From contig WRMR01000016.1 of assembly GCA_009776995.1 (NCBI GenBank), positions 1-22,121 on the forward strand: 22,121 nt of DNA, in the 5' to 3' direction. Both the position numbers and the translations under genes were made by a program. The DNA is from Planctomycetaceae bacterium (GTDB taxonomy: Bacteria; Planctomycetota; Planctomycetia; Pirellulales; Thermoguttaceae). Numbering within the stretch: the stretch's first letter is position 1; the number at the start of each line of letters is the position of its first letter. Of the stretch, positions 7,337-17,022 are shown piece after piece. The notes under the pieces are model-generated. The model did not search any database, was not told the origin of the DNA, and was given only the letters and a program-made list of their open reading frames with translations.

Positions 7337-7366
7337 TTTATATTAACAAGACGCTACCGGTATAAT
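7337..7366 (+). promoter_or_regulatory. Candidate promoter of the 7407 gene
   Basis: A perfect -10 hexamer TATAAT (7361-7366) is preceded after 18 bases by TTTATA (7337-7342), a partial -35 match. It would start transcription near 7373, leaving a leader of about 35 bases. Confidence 0.4.
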
Positions 7367-7406
7367 ATAAACAATCGTACCTTTGTCAACCATCGAAAGC
7401 TCATTC

Positions 7407-9311
7407 ATGACAAAAACACCAAATTTCCAAAACCGGTTTTTGGACCACGTCGTGACATATTTCGTCACGACCGTGTTCATCGTATCGTTTGGAAACCCTG
7501 CGTTCACTCAAGTTGGCAATATTCGTAACCTGTCCCGAGCCTCTCAAATTCGCCAAATTTCCTCGCTATGCGAAAGCACAAAGGGCGAGATCATCCAGGA
7601 ATTGCAGTCCCCTCTGCAGCCGAATCCCAAAACGGAAGTGTCACGGCAAATCAACCTGTTTCGCGCTGCTGTTCGCAAGGCATTCAAGCGGGAACAAGTG
7701 GACCAATGGGAAGAGCAGCTTCTGCTCGACCGGCTACAAGAGACACTGCGGCAGGACGAAACCGACCTGGAACTGGTGGACGCCATTCTTGACATTCTGA
7801 ACACGGATACGCCGGCATTCAAGCGGCAGTCGTTCGTGCAACTGAAAAAAACGCTTGAAAAAAACCGTCCCTTGCTCTGGCGGCAGAACCAGCAATTGTA
7901 CCTGGACGAGGTGGAGGCTGTTTTTGATTCCCTGCCGGGATTGGTTGAAACTTATCTGAAATCACCGGACGCAGCCCACGCCGACGCGGTTTCGGAAGTC
8001 CTGGAGTATCTGACGGAAACGCGCAAGGCCGATGAATTGATCGCGTTGGTGCGGCAAATTGCGGTGCGACCGAATTTTAAAGTGCTGGTGCATTCGGAGG
8101 TCGTGGCACCGTTGTTTTTGAAAGAAATCGAAGAACCGGTGACCGTCAACGACAATATTCTCGGCACCCGGGTTCGCGGTTCAGGTCAATTGACCGGCAA
8201 GTTGAGTTCGTCTTTTGTGCCGAGCCGGGATTCAGCAATCATTCGCGTCACCCTCGAAGGACAATTGAACACAAAGACGGTCGGGGCCAACGGTCCGGTT
8301 CGTGTGCATAGCGACAACGCGGCGGATGTGAAAACCGTCAAAGACATTATGATTTCGAATGACTCGATTAAGACGACCCGATCCTCAACCAACGCAAAAC
8401 AATCATCGCACATCACTCATGTGGATTACACCCGACCGGGGCCGCTTGTCCAAATGATCGCACCCGGTCAGATACAAAATCGCAAGCCCGCCAGCGACAC
8501 GGAATCGGAACGGCTGACGAAGATGCGGTTCAATGCCCGTGTCGATACGGCGGTGGATGAAAGCGTCAAACCGTTTGCGGAAAGCTTCAAGAACATGGTC
8601 AGCGGTCCGGGGATGGACAATGAGCTGGGTTTCCAAATCGGCCGGGTGGCAACGACGAATCGTGAATTGCAACTTGAAGCCGTCGTGGGGAACAAGTGGC
8701 AATTGACAACCCGAACCAGGCCGCCGGTGATCAGGACAGGTGCGGGATTGTTCCTCCAACTGCATGAATCGCTGGCGGATAACGCGGGTGCTTGTGAATT
8801 GAGCGGCAAAACCCTGGTCGAAGAGCAGGTCATGGCTGAGCTTCAGGAACGATTCCCCCGACTGTTCGCGAACCGGGAAGCCGGCGAAACTTCGGATGAG
8901 CCGTCGTTGACCGTTTCGTTTTCCAACCACCCGATCCGGGTGAATTTTACGGACAACACCATCAAGCTGACGGTGGAAACGACGGCCATTCAGCGCGGCG
9001 GGAATGTTTATCCCGGAATGACGATGGATTTTCAGTTCCGCATGGAACCCATTGACGGCGGGTTTCAATGGGTTGCCGCCGAACCCCCGGAAGTATTGCC
9101 GTTGGGCTTCGAGCCTGAGAATGATCGGCTTACGGCGGGCGAAACAACCATTCGTGCCATCCTGAAGAAGAAACTGGCGCGTATCACCGAAACGCCGATG
9201 GTATGGAAGGAATCGCAAATGGAAACGGAATTTGGCACGAAGACACTCAAGCCGGTGCATCTTTCGGCAAAAGGCGGCTGGCTGTCGATTGGACTGGATG
9301 TGGTGGAATAG
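7407..9311 (+). CDS. Exported planctomycete protein of unknown function
   Basis: The product has 634 residues. Residues 1-35 form an N-terminal signal (basic/polar start, hydrophobic core VVTYFVTTVFIVSF, likely cleavage near AFTQ). Residues 45-240 are predicted mostly alpha-helical, with many charged residues and heptad-like spacing. Residues 245-634 are mainly beta: a GTRVRGSGQLTGKLSSSFVPS stretch near 253, then repeated strand-rich segments. I recognise no enzyme motif. The ATG at 7407 was chosen because a weak GAAAG purine stretch precedes it; the frame opens at a TTG (7383). The gene lies 60 bases before argH on the same strand, with a palindromic element between them, so co-transcription is possible but not certain. 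Confidence 0.75.
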   Translation: MTKTPNFQNRFLDHVVTYFVTTVFIVSFGNPAFTQVGNIRNLSRASQIRQISSLCESTKGEIIQELQSPLQPNPKTEVSRQINLFRAAVRKAFKREQVDQWEEQLLLDRLQETLRQDETDLELVDAILDILNTDTPAFKRQSFVQLKKTLEKNRPLLWRQNQQLYLDEVEAVFDSLPGLVETYLKSPDAAHADAVSEVLEYLTETRKADELIALVRQIAVRPNFKVLVHSEVVAPLFLKEIEEPVTVNDNILGTRVRGSGQLTGKLSSSFVPSRDSAIIRVTLEGQLNTKTVGANGPVRVHSDNAADVKTVKDIMISNDSIKTTRSSTNAKQSSHITHVDYTRPGPLVQMIAPGQIQNRKPASDTESERLTKMRFNARVDTAVDESVKPFAESFKNMVSGPGMDNELGFQIGRVATTNRELQLEAVVGNKWQLTTRTRPPVIRTGAGLFLQLHESLADNAGACELSGKTLVEEQVMAELQERFPRLFANREAGETSDEPSLTVSFSNHPIRVNFTDNTIKLTVETTAIQRGGNVYPGMTMDFQFRMEPIDGGFQWVAAEPPEVLPLGFEPENDRLTAGETTIRAILKKKLARITETPMVWKESQMETEFGTKTLKPVHLSAKGGWLSIGLDVVE

Positions 9312-9325
9312 GTGTGCGGTGTTCA

Positions 9326-9344
9326 GTGGTCACGGCGTGACCGC
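9326..9344 (+). repeat. Dispersed palindrome, copy 2 (GTGGTCACGGCGTGACCGC)
   Basis: Arms GTGGTCAC and GTGACCGC pair over 8 positions (one G-T) around GGC. It begins 15 bases after the stop of the 7407 gene and ends next to an ATG of argH. No T-run follows, so termination would be weak. Its presence is the reason for preferring the argH start at 9372. Confidence 0.5.
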
Positions 9345-9371
9345 ATGACCCTGGAAAAGGAAAATGATTCC

Positions 9372-10784
<1,413 letters not shown>

Positions 10785-10837
10785 GGGAACAGGGGGTAAG
10801 GGCTTGCGAAAAAACAAGTTGTTCAAAAACAGCAGCC

Positions 10838-10890
10838 GGAAACGTAAGTGACCGGTTCCCTGGCGGTGGATTTAACCCACCGCTTACGCT
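10838..10890 (+). repeat. Hairpin element between argH and the lipoprotein gene
   Basis: GCGGTGG (10863-10869) and CCACCGC (10877-10883) are perfectly complementary around a short AT loop. Outside them, CGTAAG and CTTACG form a second inverted pair, so the whole segment can fold as a two-level stem. It has the look of a dispersed spacer repeat. No T-run follows that would make it a strong terminator. Confidence 0.45.
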
Positions 10891-10913
10891 TTGGGTTGTT
10901 GGAGATTGATTGA

Positions 10914-13900
10914 ATGAGAGAAAGTCACATGATCTGCCATATCAAATCAACGTTAAAATTTACGTTTCTCATGCTGGTTGCCGGAACGCTCGTGCTGAGT
11001 AACGGTTGTTTCGACGCATCGTCACAACGGGCGGAACGGGAACGTGGCACACCGGGCGGTTCCGGGACGTCAAGCCGCAGCAGTACCAGGAGTGACAGAG
11101 ATGTTCTTGCGTCGCGCCGGCGAGTTGAAGAGGCCAATCGCCCTTCGGAAGGATTGAATCCAGGCAGGTCAACGATGCGTGGGGACAAGTCGGTAACGGA
11201 AACACCGGCGGATACGGCTTCGCCTGGGGTGTCCCGGTCTGATACTGCGGCAAGCCTTGAGCAAAGTCCGTCAACGGCAGAGCGGAAAACCTCATTGCCA
11301 AAAACGATCAACTGGGACATCCCGCAGGAAAAAGCGGCCATGGCCGAAGAAAAAATCGCTGCGGAAACGGTTGTCCGGGAAACGGTTGCGGAACAATCTT
11401 TCACGCCGGACAGTCACCCGGAGGGTCATGCCGCAACGATGGAACCAACACCGGAGCAGCCGGCGGAACAAAAGTCAGACGCTCAAGACACAACACAACA
11501 CGATGACAATGCAAACCCCTTTGCGGCCATTGCCGAATCGTTGGAAATGATTGCGGAATCGCAGGACGAATCACAGAATGATGCGGACGATGAAAAAATT
11601 GTCGCGATGCCTGCGACGGATGACGCGATTGAGGAAGACGTATGGGAAAAGGCCCAGTCGCTTGACCACGATTTGCTGGAACGCATGGTGATCAAGAAAA
11701 CGGATGACGCACACAACTGGCGATTGCGCCGCAACACGCCCAACGAACAGGAGGTGACGGACGGCACGGACAGTTCGGGAGACACGGATTGGAAAGCCGT
11801 CGAACCGGGTGCGGAACAGGAACCGGAACCGGCCGTCGCGCCGGCTGTTGAGCAGGATGATTCCGAAATCGCGCAAGCTGATGAGCAGGACGTTCCCGTC
11901 ATGGAACCAACCCTGGAGCCAACCCCGGATTCGGCGGAAGAACCGGTCATTGACCCCAATCTCGTGCCGACGCTGCCGAACGTTCAGGCGGATGACAGTG
12001 ACCCGTTCGGAATTAACGCTGCCGCAGCTTTTGAGCAATTCGGGCAAATGACCGATGACAGTCCGACAACCCCGGCTACAACACCTCAGACAGCAGTTCC
12101 GGCAACACCACCATCGGCACAGAATGAGGGTTTTGATTTCGGCGGATGGGATGATGCGGACGGCTTCGACACAGGCGGTGGGACGACGTCGCCATTTGAT
12201 GGGATCGATCCCGATGAAACCATCTCATCGCCGCAACGGGATGTGACGCCTGCCCCGGTGACGCCGCCCGCCGCGAGGCCGTCGCAACCCCAACCCGCAC
12301 CTGGTCCGGGTACGTTGCCCGATGCCGATGATCCCGGCACTATGGGGCCGCTGACACCGGTGGAAGAATATCTGATCAACGAAGCAAAAATGTCGCCGGT
12401 CAAGCTGATGGAATCGGTTGAGTTGCTGTACAAACTCAACAAACCGCACCTTGCACGGCGATTGCTGCGGCAATTCACGGACACGGAATTGCCGATGGAA
12501 GATTGCCGGCAGATCAGCAAACGCGTCAATCCGGCGATTCTGCTGCGGATCAGTATTGACGAGGAATACCAGCCGGAAGGCGGTCTGGTCGTGCGGAAAA
12601 TTGTGGAAGGCTCGCAGAGTTATTTTGAATCGCGGAGTGTCATCGAAAACGCCATGCAACTCCTGCTCACCGGGACCGACCGCGAAAAAGATGATGCGAC
12701 GCGAACCATTTTGAACGGCGGTGAAACGTCGATTGAGTACCTGTTGGAACGTCTTGCCCAATCCGGCGATCCGCAAGAGCTGTCCGAAACAATGACGTTG
12801 CTCAACGCCATGGGCGAAAGTGCGCGACGCGCGTTGCAGGAATCGTTGATCCCGACCACGCCGCTCGGAATGCGCGCGGCACGTTTGCTGACACAAATGG
12901 GACGGGCGTCCGACTCACGCTTCCTGTTGCCGTTGATGTTCGACTCCCGTTTGACCGACGCGGAACGCCGCGAAACGGCGGGCATGGTGCAAACGCTCTC
13001 GCGCAACGTGCCGAACCAGGAAAGTGCCGCCGCGACCATGTATTCGCTGGCGACGAATTACTTCCGCGAAAAAGTGTCCTTTATGACCGACGCGAACAAT
13101 CATGTCCCGCTTTGGATGTTGCGGGAAGGCGCGGAATTACCGAAGTTCGTCACGATCCATGAAGCGGACGCGTCGCGCTATTTCGCCGAAAAATTCGCGC
13201 GATTCGCAACGTGTCTCGATCCGAGCAAACCGGCGTATCGCCAGCTTTGGATCGTTGCGTTTTTCGACCTCAAAGGGGCCGAAATGGGCAGCGACAACTC
13301 CATCACGCTCGACGAAAATCTGTTGCGGGCGATGCTCAACGGCTTGACGGTCGATGACATGGAGTCGGCGTTGCGCATGGCGATGCAGCAGGATCATCCG
13401 ATTGCCGCGCGCGTGGCCGCCGAATTGATGGGCGAGATCGATGACGTTGAGACGGTCATTTACAAGCGAGGTTCGCAAAGTGCCCTGGTCAAAGCGGCCG
13501 GTTTCAGCGACCGGCGTGTGCGCTTTGCGGCCTTGCGGTCGATCATCAAACTCAATCCCGACCGTCCGTATCCCGGTTCAAGCACTGTGTCGCAATCGTT
13601 GGTGTATTTTACCAGGGCGACCGGCAAAAAACGGGCGGTGGTCGTGTGTCCCTGGCTCGGCGACGCAACGACGATTGCCAACCTGCTCACACCGCTGGGT
13701 TACACGCCGGAAACGGCCACGATGGGACGGCAGGCGATGCAACTGGCCATCGATTCGGCGGACACGGAACTGATGATGCTTGATGTGCGGACACCCAGCT
13801 CGAACGTCGAATTCCTCATTCAGGACATGCGGGCCGACAACCGGACGCATGACGTGCCGATTGCGGTTTTGGCCAACGGCTGGCGCGTGTCGCGGGCCGA

Positions 13901-14558
13901 ACGTGCCGCTTATGCTGACAATCGCCTGGAGGATTCGCCGCAAGATGCGAAGAACCGCTTTGTCATCGGCGATGATGAATTTCTTGTGGAACGCGACATG
14001 ATGACCAAAGCCGAACGCGCCGCATTCGGCAGCAAGATGGCCCACGCCTTTCCGCGTCCGTATGATGAAGCGTCGGCGAAGTTCGTCGTGGACAATCTGT
14101 TGCGCGAGTCGGGCGTCGAACACGTCCCGCCGCAACTCCGGCTGGCCGAAGCAAAGCTGTCGCTGGAATGGGTCACCGCGATGTACCAAAAGCCGAACCT
14201 GTATCGCTTCGAGAACATTGAACAAATCGCGTGGGACACGCTGTGGCTGCCCGAACTGACAGAGGCGACATTGCCGTTGGTCGAACTCATCCCGACGGCA
14301 AACGCACAACGATGGCTGACGCACATTGTCTCGACGACCGCGTTCCCCATCGAAACGCGTGACGCGGCATTGGCGGCCTTTGAGAAAAACGCCCGGTCTC
14401 ACGGCGTCTTGATTCGCGGACGGCAGATTCTTGACCTGTACGACATGTATAACGCCAGCGGCGGTGAACCGGTTGCCTCGCAACAAACCCGCAGCAGTCT
14501 GTTGGACGTCGTCGAAAAGTACGCGAATTACATGCAAAACGTCAGCTTTCAGCAATAA
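10914..14558 (+). CDS. Giant lipoprotein with acidic stalk, helical repeats and a degenerate receiver domain
   Basis: The product has 1214 residues. A hydrophobic stretch (16-31) ends at NGC with Cys32, fitting a lipoprotein signal, though Asn at -2 is atypical. Residues 35-475 are low in complexity, acidic and rich in Pro/Glu/Thr, like an extended stalk. Residues 478-900 are predicted helical with HEAT-like pairs (for example LMESVELLYKLNKPHLARRLL and RRALQESLI...GMRAARLLTQMG). Residues 905-1010 look like a receiver (REC) fold: AVVVCPWLGDATTIANLL...LMMLDVRTP...VPIAVLANG, with Asp957 at the phosphoacceptor position but no clear acidic pair after strand 1. Residues 1010-1214 are helical again. 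The ATG has GGAG 9 bases upstream. A hairpin terminator follows. An envelope role is inferred. A receiver-like fold in an exported protein is odd and argues for a structural, non-phosphorylated use. Confidence 0.8.
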   Translation: MRESHMICHIKSTLKFTFLMLVAGTLVLSNGCFDASSQRAERERGTPGGSGTSSRSSTRSDRDVLASRRRVEEANRPSEGLNPGRSTMRGDKSVTETPADTASPGVSRSDTAASLEQSPSTAERKTSLPKTINWDIPQEKAAMAEEKIAAETVVRETVAEQSFTPDSHPEGHAATMEPTPEQPAEQKSDAQDTTQHDDNANPFAAIAESLEMIAESQDESQNDADDEKIVAMPATDDAIEEDVWEKAQSLDHDLLERMVIKKTDDAHNWRLRRNTPNEQEVTDGTDSSGDTDWKAVEPGAEQEPEPAVAPAVEQDDSEIAQADEQDVPVMEPTLEPTPDSAEEPVIDPNLVPTLPNVQADDSDPFGINAAAAFEQFGQMTDDSPTTPATTPQTAVPATPPSAQNEGFDFGGWDDADGFDTGGGTTSPFDGIDPDETISSPQRDVTPAPVTPPAARPSQPQPAPGPGTLPDADDPGTMGPLTPVEEYLINEAKMSPVKLMESVELLYKLNKPHLARRLLRQFTDTELPMEDCRQISKRVNPAILLRISIDEEYQPEGGLVVRKIVEGSQSYFESRSVIENAMQLLLTGTDREKDDATRTILNGGETSIEYLLERLAQSGDPQELSETMTLLNAMGESARRALQESLIPTTPLGMRAARLLTQMGRASDSRFLLPLMFDSRLTDAERRETAGMVQTLSRNVPNQESAAATMYSLATNYFREKVSFMTDANNHVPLWMLREGAELPKFVTIHEADASRYFAEKFARFATCLDPSKPAYRQLWIVAFFDLKGAEMGSDNSITLDENLLRAMLNGLTVDDMESALRMAMQQDHPIAARVAAELMGEIDDVETVIYKRGSQSALVKAAGFSDRRVRFAALRSIIKLNPDRPYPGSSTVSQSLVYFTRATGKKRAVVVCPWLGDATTIANLLTPLGYTPETATMGRQAMQLAIDSADTELMMLDVRTPSSNVEFLIQDMRADNRTHDVPIAVLANGWRVSRAERAAYADNRLEDSPQDAKNRFVIGDDEFLVERDMMTKAERAAFGSKMAHAFPRPYDEASAKFVVDNLLRESGVEHVPPQLRLAEAKLSLEWVTAMYQKPNLYRFENIEQIAWDTLWLPELTEATLPLVELIPTANAQRWLTHIVSTTAFPIETRDAALAAFEKNARSHGVLIRGRQILDLYDMYNASGGEPVASQQTRSSLLDVVEKYANYMQNVSFQQ

Positions 14559-14564
14559 GATTTT

Positions 14565-14595
14565 GGCGGCCGCGCCGTGACCGCCGTTTCTTTTT
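14565..14595 (+). terminator. Terminator-like palindrome, copy 3, after the lipoprotein gene
   Basis: GGCGGCCGCG pairs with CGTGACCGCC (one mismatch, one G-T) starting 7 bases after the stop codon, followed by GTTTCTTTTTC. Position, GC-rich stem and T-rich tail fit an intrinsic terminator. It belongs to the dispersed palindrome family. Confidence 0.6.
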
Positions 14596-14607
14596 CACCA
14601 CGAAGAA

Positions 14608-14621
14608 GTGCAGAGTGCAGA
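14608..14621 (+). repeat. Heptamer dimer (GTGCAGA)2
   Basis: Two perfect copies of the same 7-base unit that forms the long array at 19371-19447, followed by GTGG and then by a palindrome copy, as at that larger site. Confidence 0.7.
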
Positions 14622-14629
14622 GTGGTAGG

Positions 14630-14650
14630 CCGGTTACGCCGTGATTGCCG
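14630..14650 (+). repeat. Dispersed palindrome, copy 4
   Basis: CCGGTTACGCCGTGATTGCC is a decayed member of the GGTCACGCCGTGACC family. It follows the heptamer dimer by 8 bases and is followed by ATTGTTTATC. Confidence 0.5.
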
Positions 14651-14659
14651 ATTGTTTAT

Positions 14660-14689
14660 CACCACGAAGATCACGAAGAACCACGAAGG
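14660..14689 (-). repeat. TTCGTG-type dispersed repeat, copy A
   Basis: Read on the minus strand this 30-bp segment is identical, apart from one C-to-T change, to the segment at 20213-20242. It is built of three TTCGTG cores spaced 9-10 bases apart. A shorter piece with the same motif lies at 14596-14608. Confidence 0.75.
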
Positions 14690-14697
14690 GTGATTCA

Positions 14698-14803
14698 GGT
14701 GGGTGACCGCTCTCCGAGCGGTCACGTCGGTGATAGTCGGCTTGAATCGGGAACAAAGTTGCCCTGTCGGGCAACGCAGCCGCTCGGAGATCGGCTGCCC
14801 ACC
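14698..14803. mobile_element. 106-bp MITE-like or structured-RNA element
   Basis: The ends (14698-14721 and 14780-14803) are imperfect inverted repeats agreeing at 20 of 24 positions, including GGTGGG/CCCACC at the tips and an 11-base perfect block TCTCCGAGCGG/CCGCTCGGAGA. Inside lie further perfect hairpins: GACCGCT-CTCCG-AGCGGTC, GTTGCCC-TGTC-GGGCAAC (14758-14775) and GCAGCCG...CGGCTGC. It has no coding capacity. It could be a miniature inverted-repeat element or a folded RNA. No target-site duplication was identified. Confidence 0.5.
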
Positions 14804-14957
14804 TTGCCAAAATCTCATTTTCACCGCGAAGGCACACCCTTAGTTCGTCCGAGGTAGATTGCATAAGTTTTTTATTCTCCAACCGCTGGGTTTAAAACCC
14901 TCGCCTGCAATGAGAATTGAAAACAAGTGATGCCCGTCCAAAAAAGGAGAATTCGTC

Positions 14958-16343
14958 ATGTGTAGTCAAGAAAATGATGCAATAAAACAAGGCGATTTGT
15001 TGCGAGACAAGGGTGACTTTGATGGAGCGATTGCTGCGTACACAGAGGCCATCAGTCTTGATTCGCAAAATGTTGAGGCCTATTGTGGGCGGGCTTATTC
15101 CTATGGTAGGAAAGGCAAGTTTGACAAAGCTATCATAGACTCCACGGAGGCCATTCGACTTAACCCGGAAAATGCCAAGGTGTACTACAATCGTGGATTA
15201 ACATATGACAAAAAGGGTTACCACGACGAAGCGATTGCTGACTTCACCGAGGCCATTCGTCTCAACCCGGAGTTGTTGTTTCAGGTATTTCGAGAGCGAG
15301 CCCGTGTCTATGTGGAGAAAGGCGAGTTTGACAAAGCCATCATAGACTCCACGGAGGCCATTCGACTTAACCCGGAATTTGTCGAGGCCTATACTATGCG
15401 GGCTTCTTCCTATAGTAAGAAGGGTGAGTTGGACAGGGCTATCACTGACGACACCGAGGCCATTCGGATCGACCCAAAATATTCAGTAGCGTACTATAAT
15501 CGTGGATTAACATATAGCAAAAAGGGCTGCCGCGACGAAGCGATTGCAGACTTCACCGAGGTCATTCGACTTGACCCGGAAGATGCCGAGGCGTACTACA
15601 GTCGTGGCGTCGTCTACGGCAAGAAAGGTGATCGCGATAAAGCGATAGCCGATTTTACCGAGGCCATCCGGCTCAACCCAAAGTGGTTTCTGGCATTTTA
15701 TGCTCGAGGCTATTCCTATGTGGAGAAAGGCGAGCTTGACAAAGCCACCATAGACTTCACGGAGGCCATTCGACTTAACCCGGAATATGCCAACGCCTAT
15801 GATGGGCGAGGTTGTTCCTACGATAGGAAAGGTGACCACGACAGGGCCATTGCCGATTTTACCGAGGCCATCCGGCTCAACCCAAAGTGGTTTCAGGCAT
15901 TTTATGCTCGAGGCTATTCCTATGCGGAGAAAGGCGAGTTCGACAAGGCCATTGCCGACTACACTGAAGCGATCCAGCTTGACCCGAAACATGTTGGAGC
16001 TTACTACTATCGCGGCTGTGCCTACAGCAAGAAAGGCGACAAAGCAAAGGCCAAAGCCGATTTCGCCCAAGCCAAGAAATTGGGATATAAACTTCTTGTC
16101 ATTTTATATGATGTCATGTCAACATTAATTCTATTGGGACTAATGATTGTCTTTGCAAATCTTGGCAAAAAAAGTAACGAATGGTTCTTCTTGATGCCCA
16201 TAACTGGATTGATTTGGCTTTTTATCTGGCGGCGTGGTTGTCGAAGACATTTGTACGACATGAAAAACACTGAGCATCCTTGTCCACCGGGTATTCCACC
16301 CCTAGAAAACACGGAATTAAATGTCGAAACCGATCAAAATTGA
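14958..16343 (+). CDS. Membrane-anchored TPR protein with 11 tandem repeats
   Basis: The product has 461 residues. Residues 6-378 are 11 consecutive 34-residue tetratricopeptide units with the canonical pattern (for example AYYNRGLTYDKKGYHDEAIADF followed by TEAIRLNPE). Two hydrophobic segments follow, about 379-402 and 409-424, then a basic turn (RRGCRRH) and a Pro-rich tail. There is no signal peptide, so the TPR scaffold is probably cytoplasmic and held at the membrane by a C-terminal hairpin; its partner is unknown. The ATG has AAGGAGA 7 bases upstream. At the DNA level units are near-identical in patches: units 7-8 and 9-10 differ by few bases over about 90 bases at a 204-base offset, units 3 and 6 share long blocks, and units 2 and 4 share long blocks. 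This indicates recent internal duplication or gene conversion. Confidence 0.9.
   Translation: MCSQENDAIKQGDLLRDKGDFDGAIAAYTEAISLDSQNVEAYCGRAYSYGRKGKFDKAIIDSTEAIRLNPENAKVYYNRGLTYDKKGYHDEAIADFTEAIRLNPELLFQVFRERARVYVEKGEFDKAIIDSTEAIRLNPEFVEAYTMRASSYSKKGELDRAITDDTEAIRIDPKYSVAYYNRGLTYSKKGCRDEAIADFTEVIRLDPEDAEAYYSRGVVYGKKGDRDKAIADFTEAIRLNPKWFLAFYARGYSYVEKGELDKATIDFTEAIRLNPEYANAYDGRGCSYDRKGDHDRAIADFTEAIRLNPKWFQAFYARGYSYAEKGEFDKAIADYTEAIQLDPKHVGAYYYRGCAYSKKGDKAKAKADFAQAKKLGYKLLVILYDVMSTLILLGLMIVFANLGKKSNEWFFLMPITGLIWLFIWRRGCRRHLYDMKNTEHPCPPGIPPLENTELNVETDQN
15122..16072 (+). repeat. 102-base tandem repeats inside the TPR gene
   Basis: The coding DNA repeats with a 102-base period (34 codons). The strongest pair is near 15654-15740 and 15858-15944, 204 bases apart, almost identical in sequence, so two TPR units were duplicated as a block. 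Copy number may vary between strains. Confidence 0.75.
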
Positions 16344-16376
16344 TGCCAGTTTGCTTCCAGCAGTCAAAACAGCCTC

Positions 16377-16931
16377 ATGTCTCAAGCCTCCATTATTATC
16401 GACCGCGACTCGCTGAAGTTTACCGCGTTCCACTGGGTCAAATACCGACCGATGGTCATTGATACAGCTTCTGACGGCAGTATCACGGTACGGCGGGAGG
16501 ATCGCGTCATTGTCGAGCCGCTGCACGGGCACACGTTTCGCGCGAAACTGGAAATCACCGGTACGCTGGACGAATTTGGTTGCGTGGTCGATTTTGTTCT
16601 CGCCGAGCGGATTCTGGTGAAAATTTTGCAGCAATTTGAGCAAAAAATTCTTATTCCCGCAGATGACCCGGATTTGACTCTCCGGCAAGATTCTTCCCAA
16701 GTGACAATATGGGTAAATGACTGCGAATGGGTGTTTCCGAAAAAAAACACAAAGTTGTTGCCGACTAAAAATGCGTCAACCGAAGCGATTGCGTCGATTA
16801 TTCTGGCTAAATTCGCCGCCGTGATACAGAAAAACAACATTTTGCCTGAACCATTTTCCGATGAACAATGTGTGTTGACACTCGAAGAGGACAGTGGTAT
16901 GTACGCACGAGTTGCGTTTCGAGTCTCCTGA
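16377..16931 (+). CDS. 6-pyruvoyl-tetrahydropterin synthase / QueD family protein with altered active site
   Basis: The 184-residue product follows the PTPS/QueD fold: FTAFHW (zinc ligand His19), LHGHTFRAKLEITGTLDEFG (His50, His52), VVDFVLAERIL, a TEAIA helix start and a C-terminal Glu in LEEDSGMYARV. Zinc binding is therefore intact. Two catalytic features differ. The Cys normally before HGH is replaced by Glu47 in an ExxHGH arrangement. I associate this with the PTPS-III type (known from malaria parasites and some bacteria), which makes 6-hydroxymethyl-dihydropterin for folate. The Asp-His pair after the central helix is replaced by FEQK. A 26-residue loop (27-46) is also longer than in QueD. 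Pterin-related lyase activity in the cytoplasm is inferred; QueD function for queuosine is less likely. No ribosome site is obvious. It follows the TPR gene by 33 bases. Confidence 0.75.
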   Translation: MSQASIIIDRDSLKFTAFHWVKYRPMVIDTASDGSITVRREDRVIVEPLHGHTFRAKLEITGTLDEFGCVVDFVLAERILVKILQQFEQKILIPADDPDLTLRQDSSQVTIWVNDCEWVFPKKNTKLLPTKNASTEAIASIILAKFAAVIQKNNILPEPFSDEQCVLTLEEDSGMYARVAFRVS

Positions 16932-16964
16932 ATCGTGGTGACTTCACAGTCTCTTTCATTTCAC

Positions 16965-17022
16965 CATGAAGCATGAAGGATAGAGGATATCAGGCATCAG
17001 GGAATTTCTGAAGCCTGAAGCC
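16965..17022 (+). repeat. Three different heptamer dimers in the fliG leader
   Basis: Within 58 bases there are three separate 7-base tandem duplications with different units: CATGAAG twice (16965-16978, perfect), ATCAGGC/ATCAGGG (16989-17002) and TGAAGCC twice (17009-17022, perfect). They occupy most of the spacer before fliG. Confidence 0.65.

Larger units (their letters stand above)
6900..7406. other. AT-rich divergent promoter region
   Basis: About 500 bases between the divergent Trx/CAP gene and the 7407 gene. It is strongly AT-rich and no frame in it looks like a protein. It holds a 15-bp perfect palindrome (7026-7040) and a TATAAT box (7361-7366). Confidence 0.6.
14559..14957. other. 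Repeat- and hairpin-rich spacer
   Basis: No gene is supported. In order it holds a terminator-like palindrome, a partial TTCGTG-type repeat, a GTGCAGA dimer, another palindrome copy, a full TTCGTG-type repeat (reverse orientation), a 106-bp structured element and a short unstructured leader before the TPR gene. Frames read through it are not protein-like. Confidence 0.7.

Noticed and set aside
8403..9260. Long minus-strand frame opposite the 7407 gene
   Set aside because: It is rich in Arg, His and Phe, with no recognisable domain, and lies antisense to an open frame of 634 codons with signal peptide.
13578..14555. Long minus-strand frame opposite the giant lipoprotein gene
   Set aside because: It covers the receiver-like and helical region of the real gene in antisense, is rich in Arg, Val and His, and lacks any family motif.
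14634..14882. Frames through the 106-bp structured element
   Set aside because: They span hairpins and dispersed repeats and change character with each repeat unit, so coding is unlikely.
15507..16070. Minus-strand frame opposite the TPR repeats
   Set aside because: It is the antisense reading of the 102-base repeats and shows the same period. There is no independent support.
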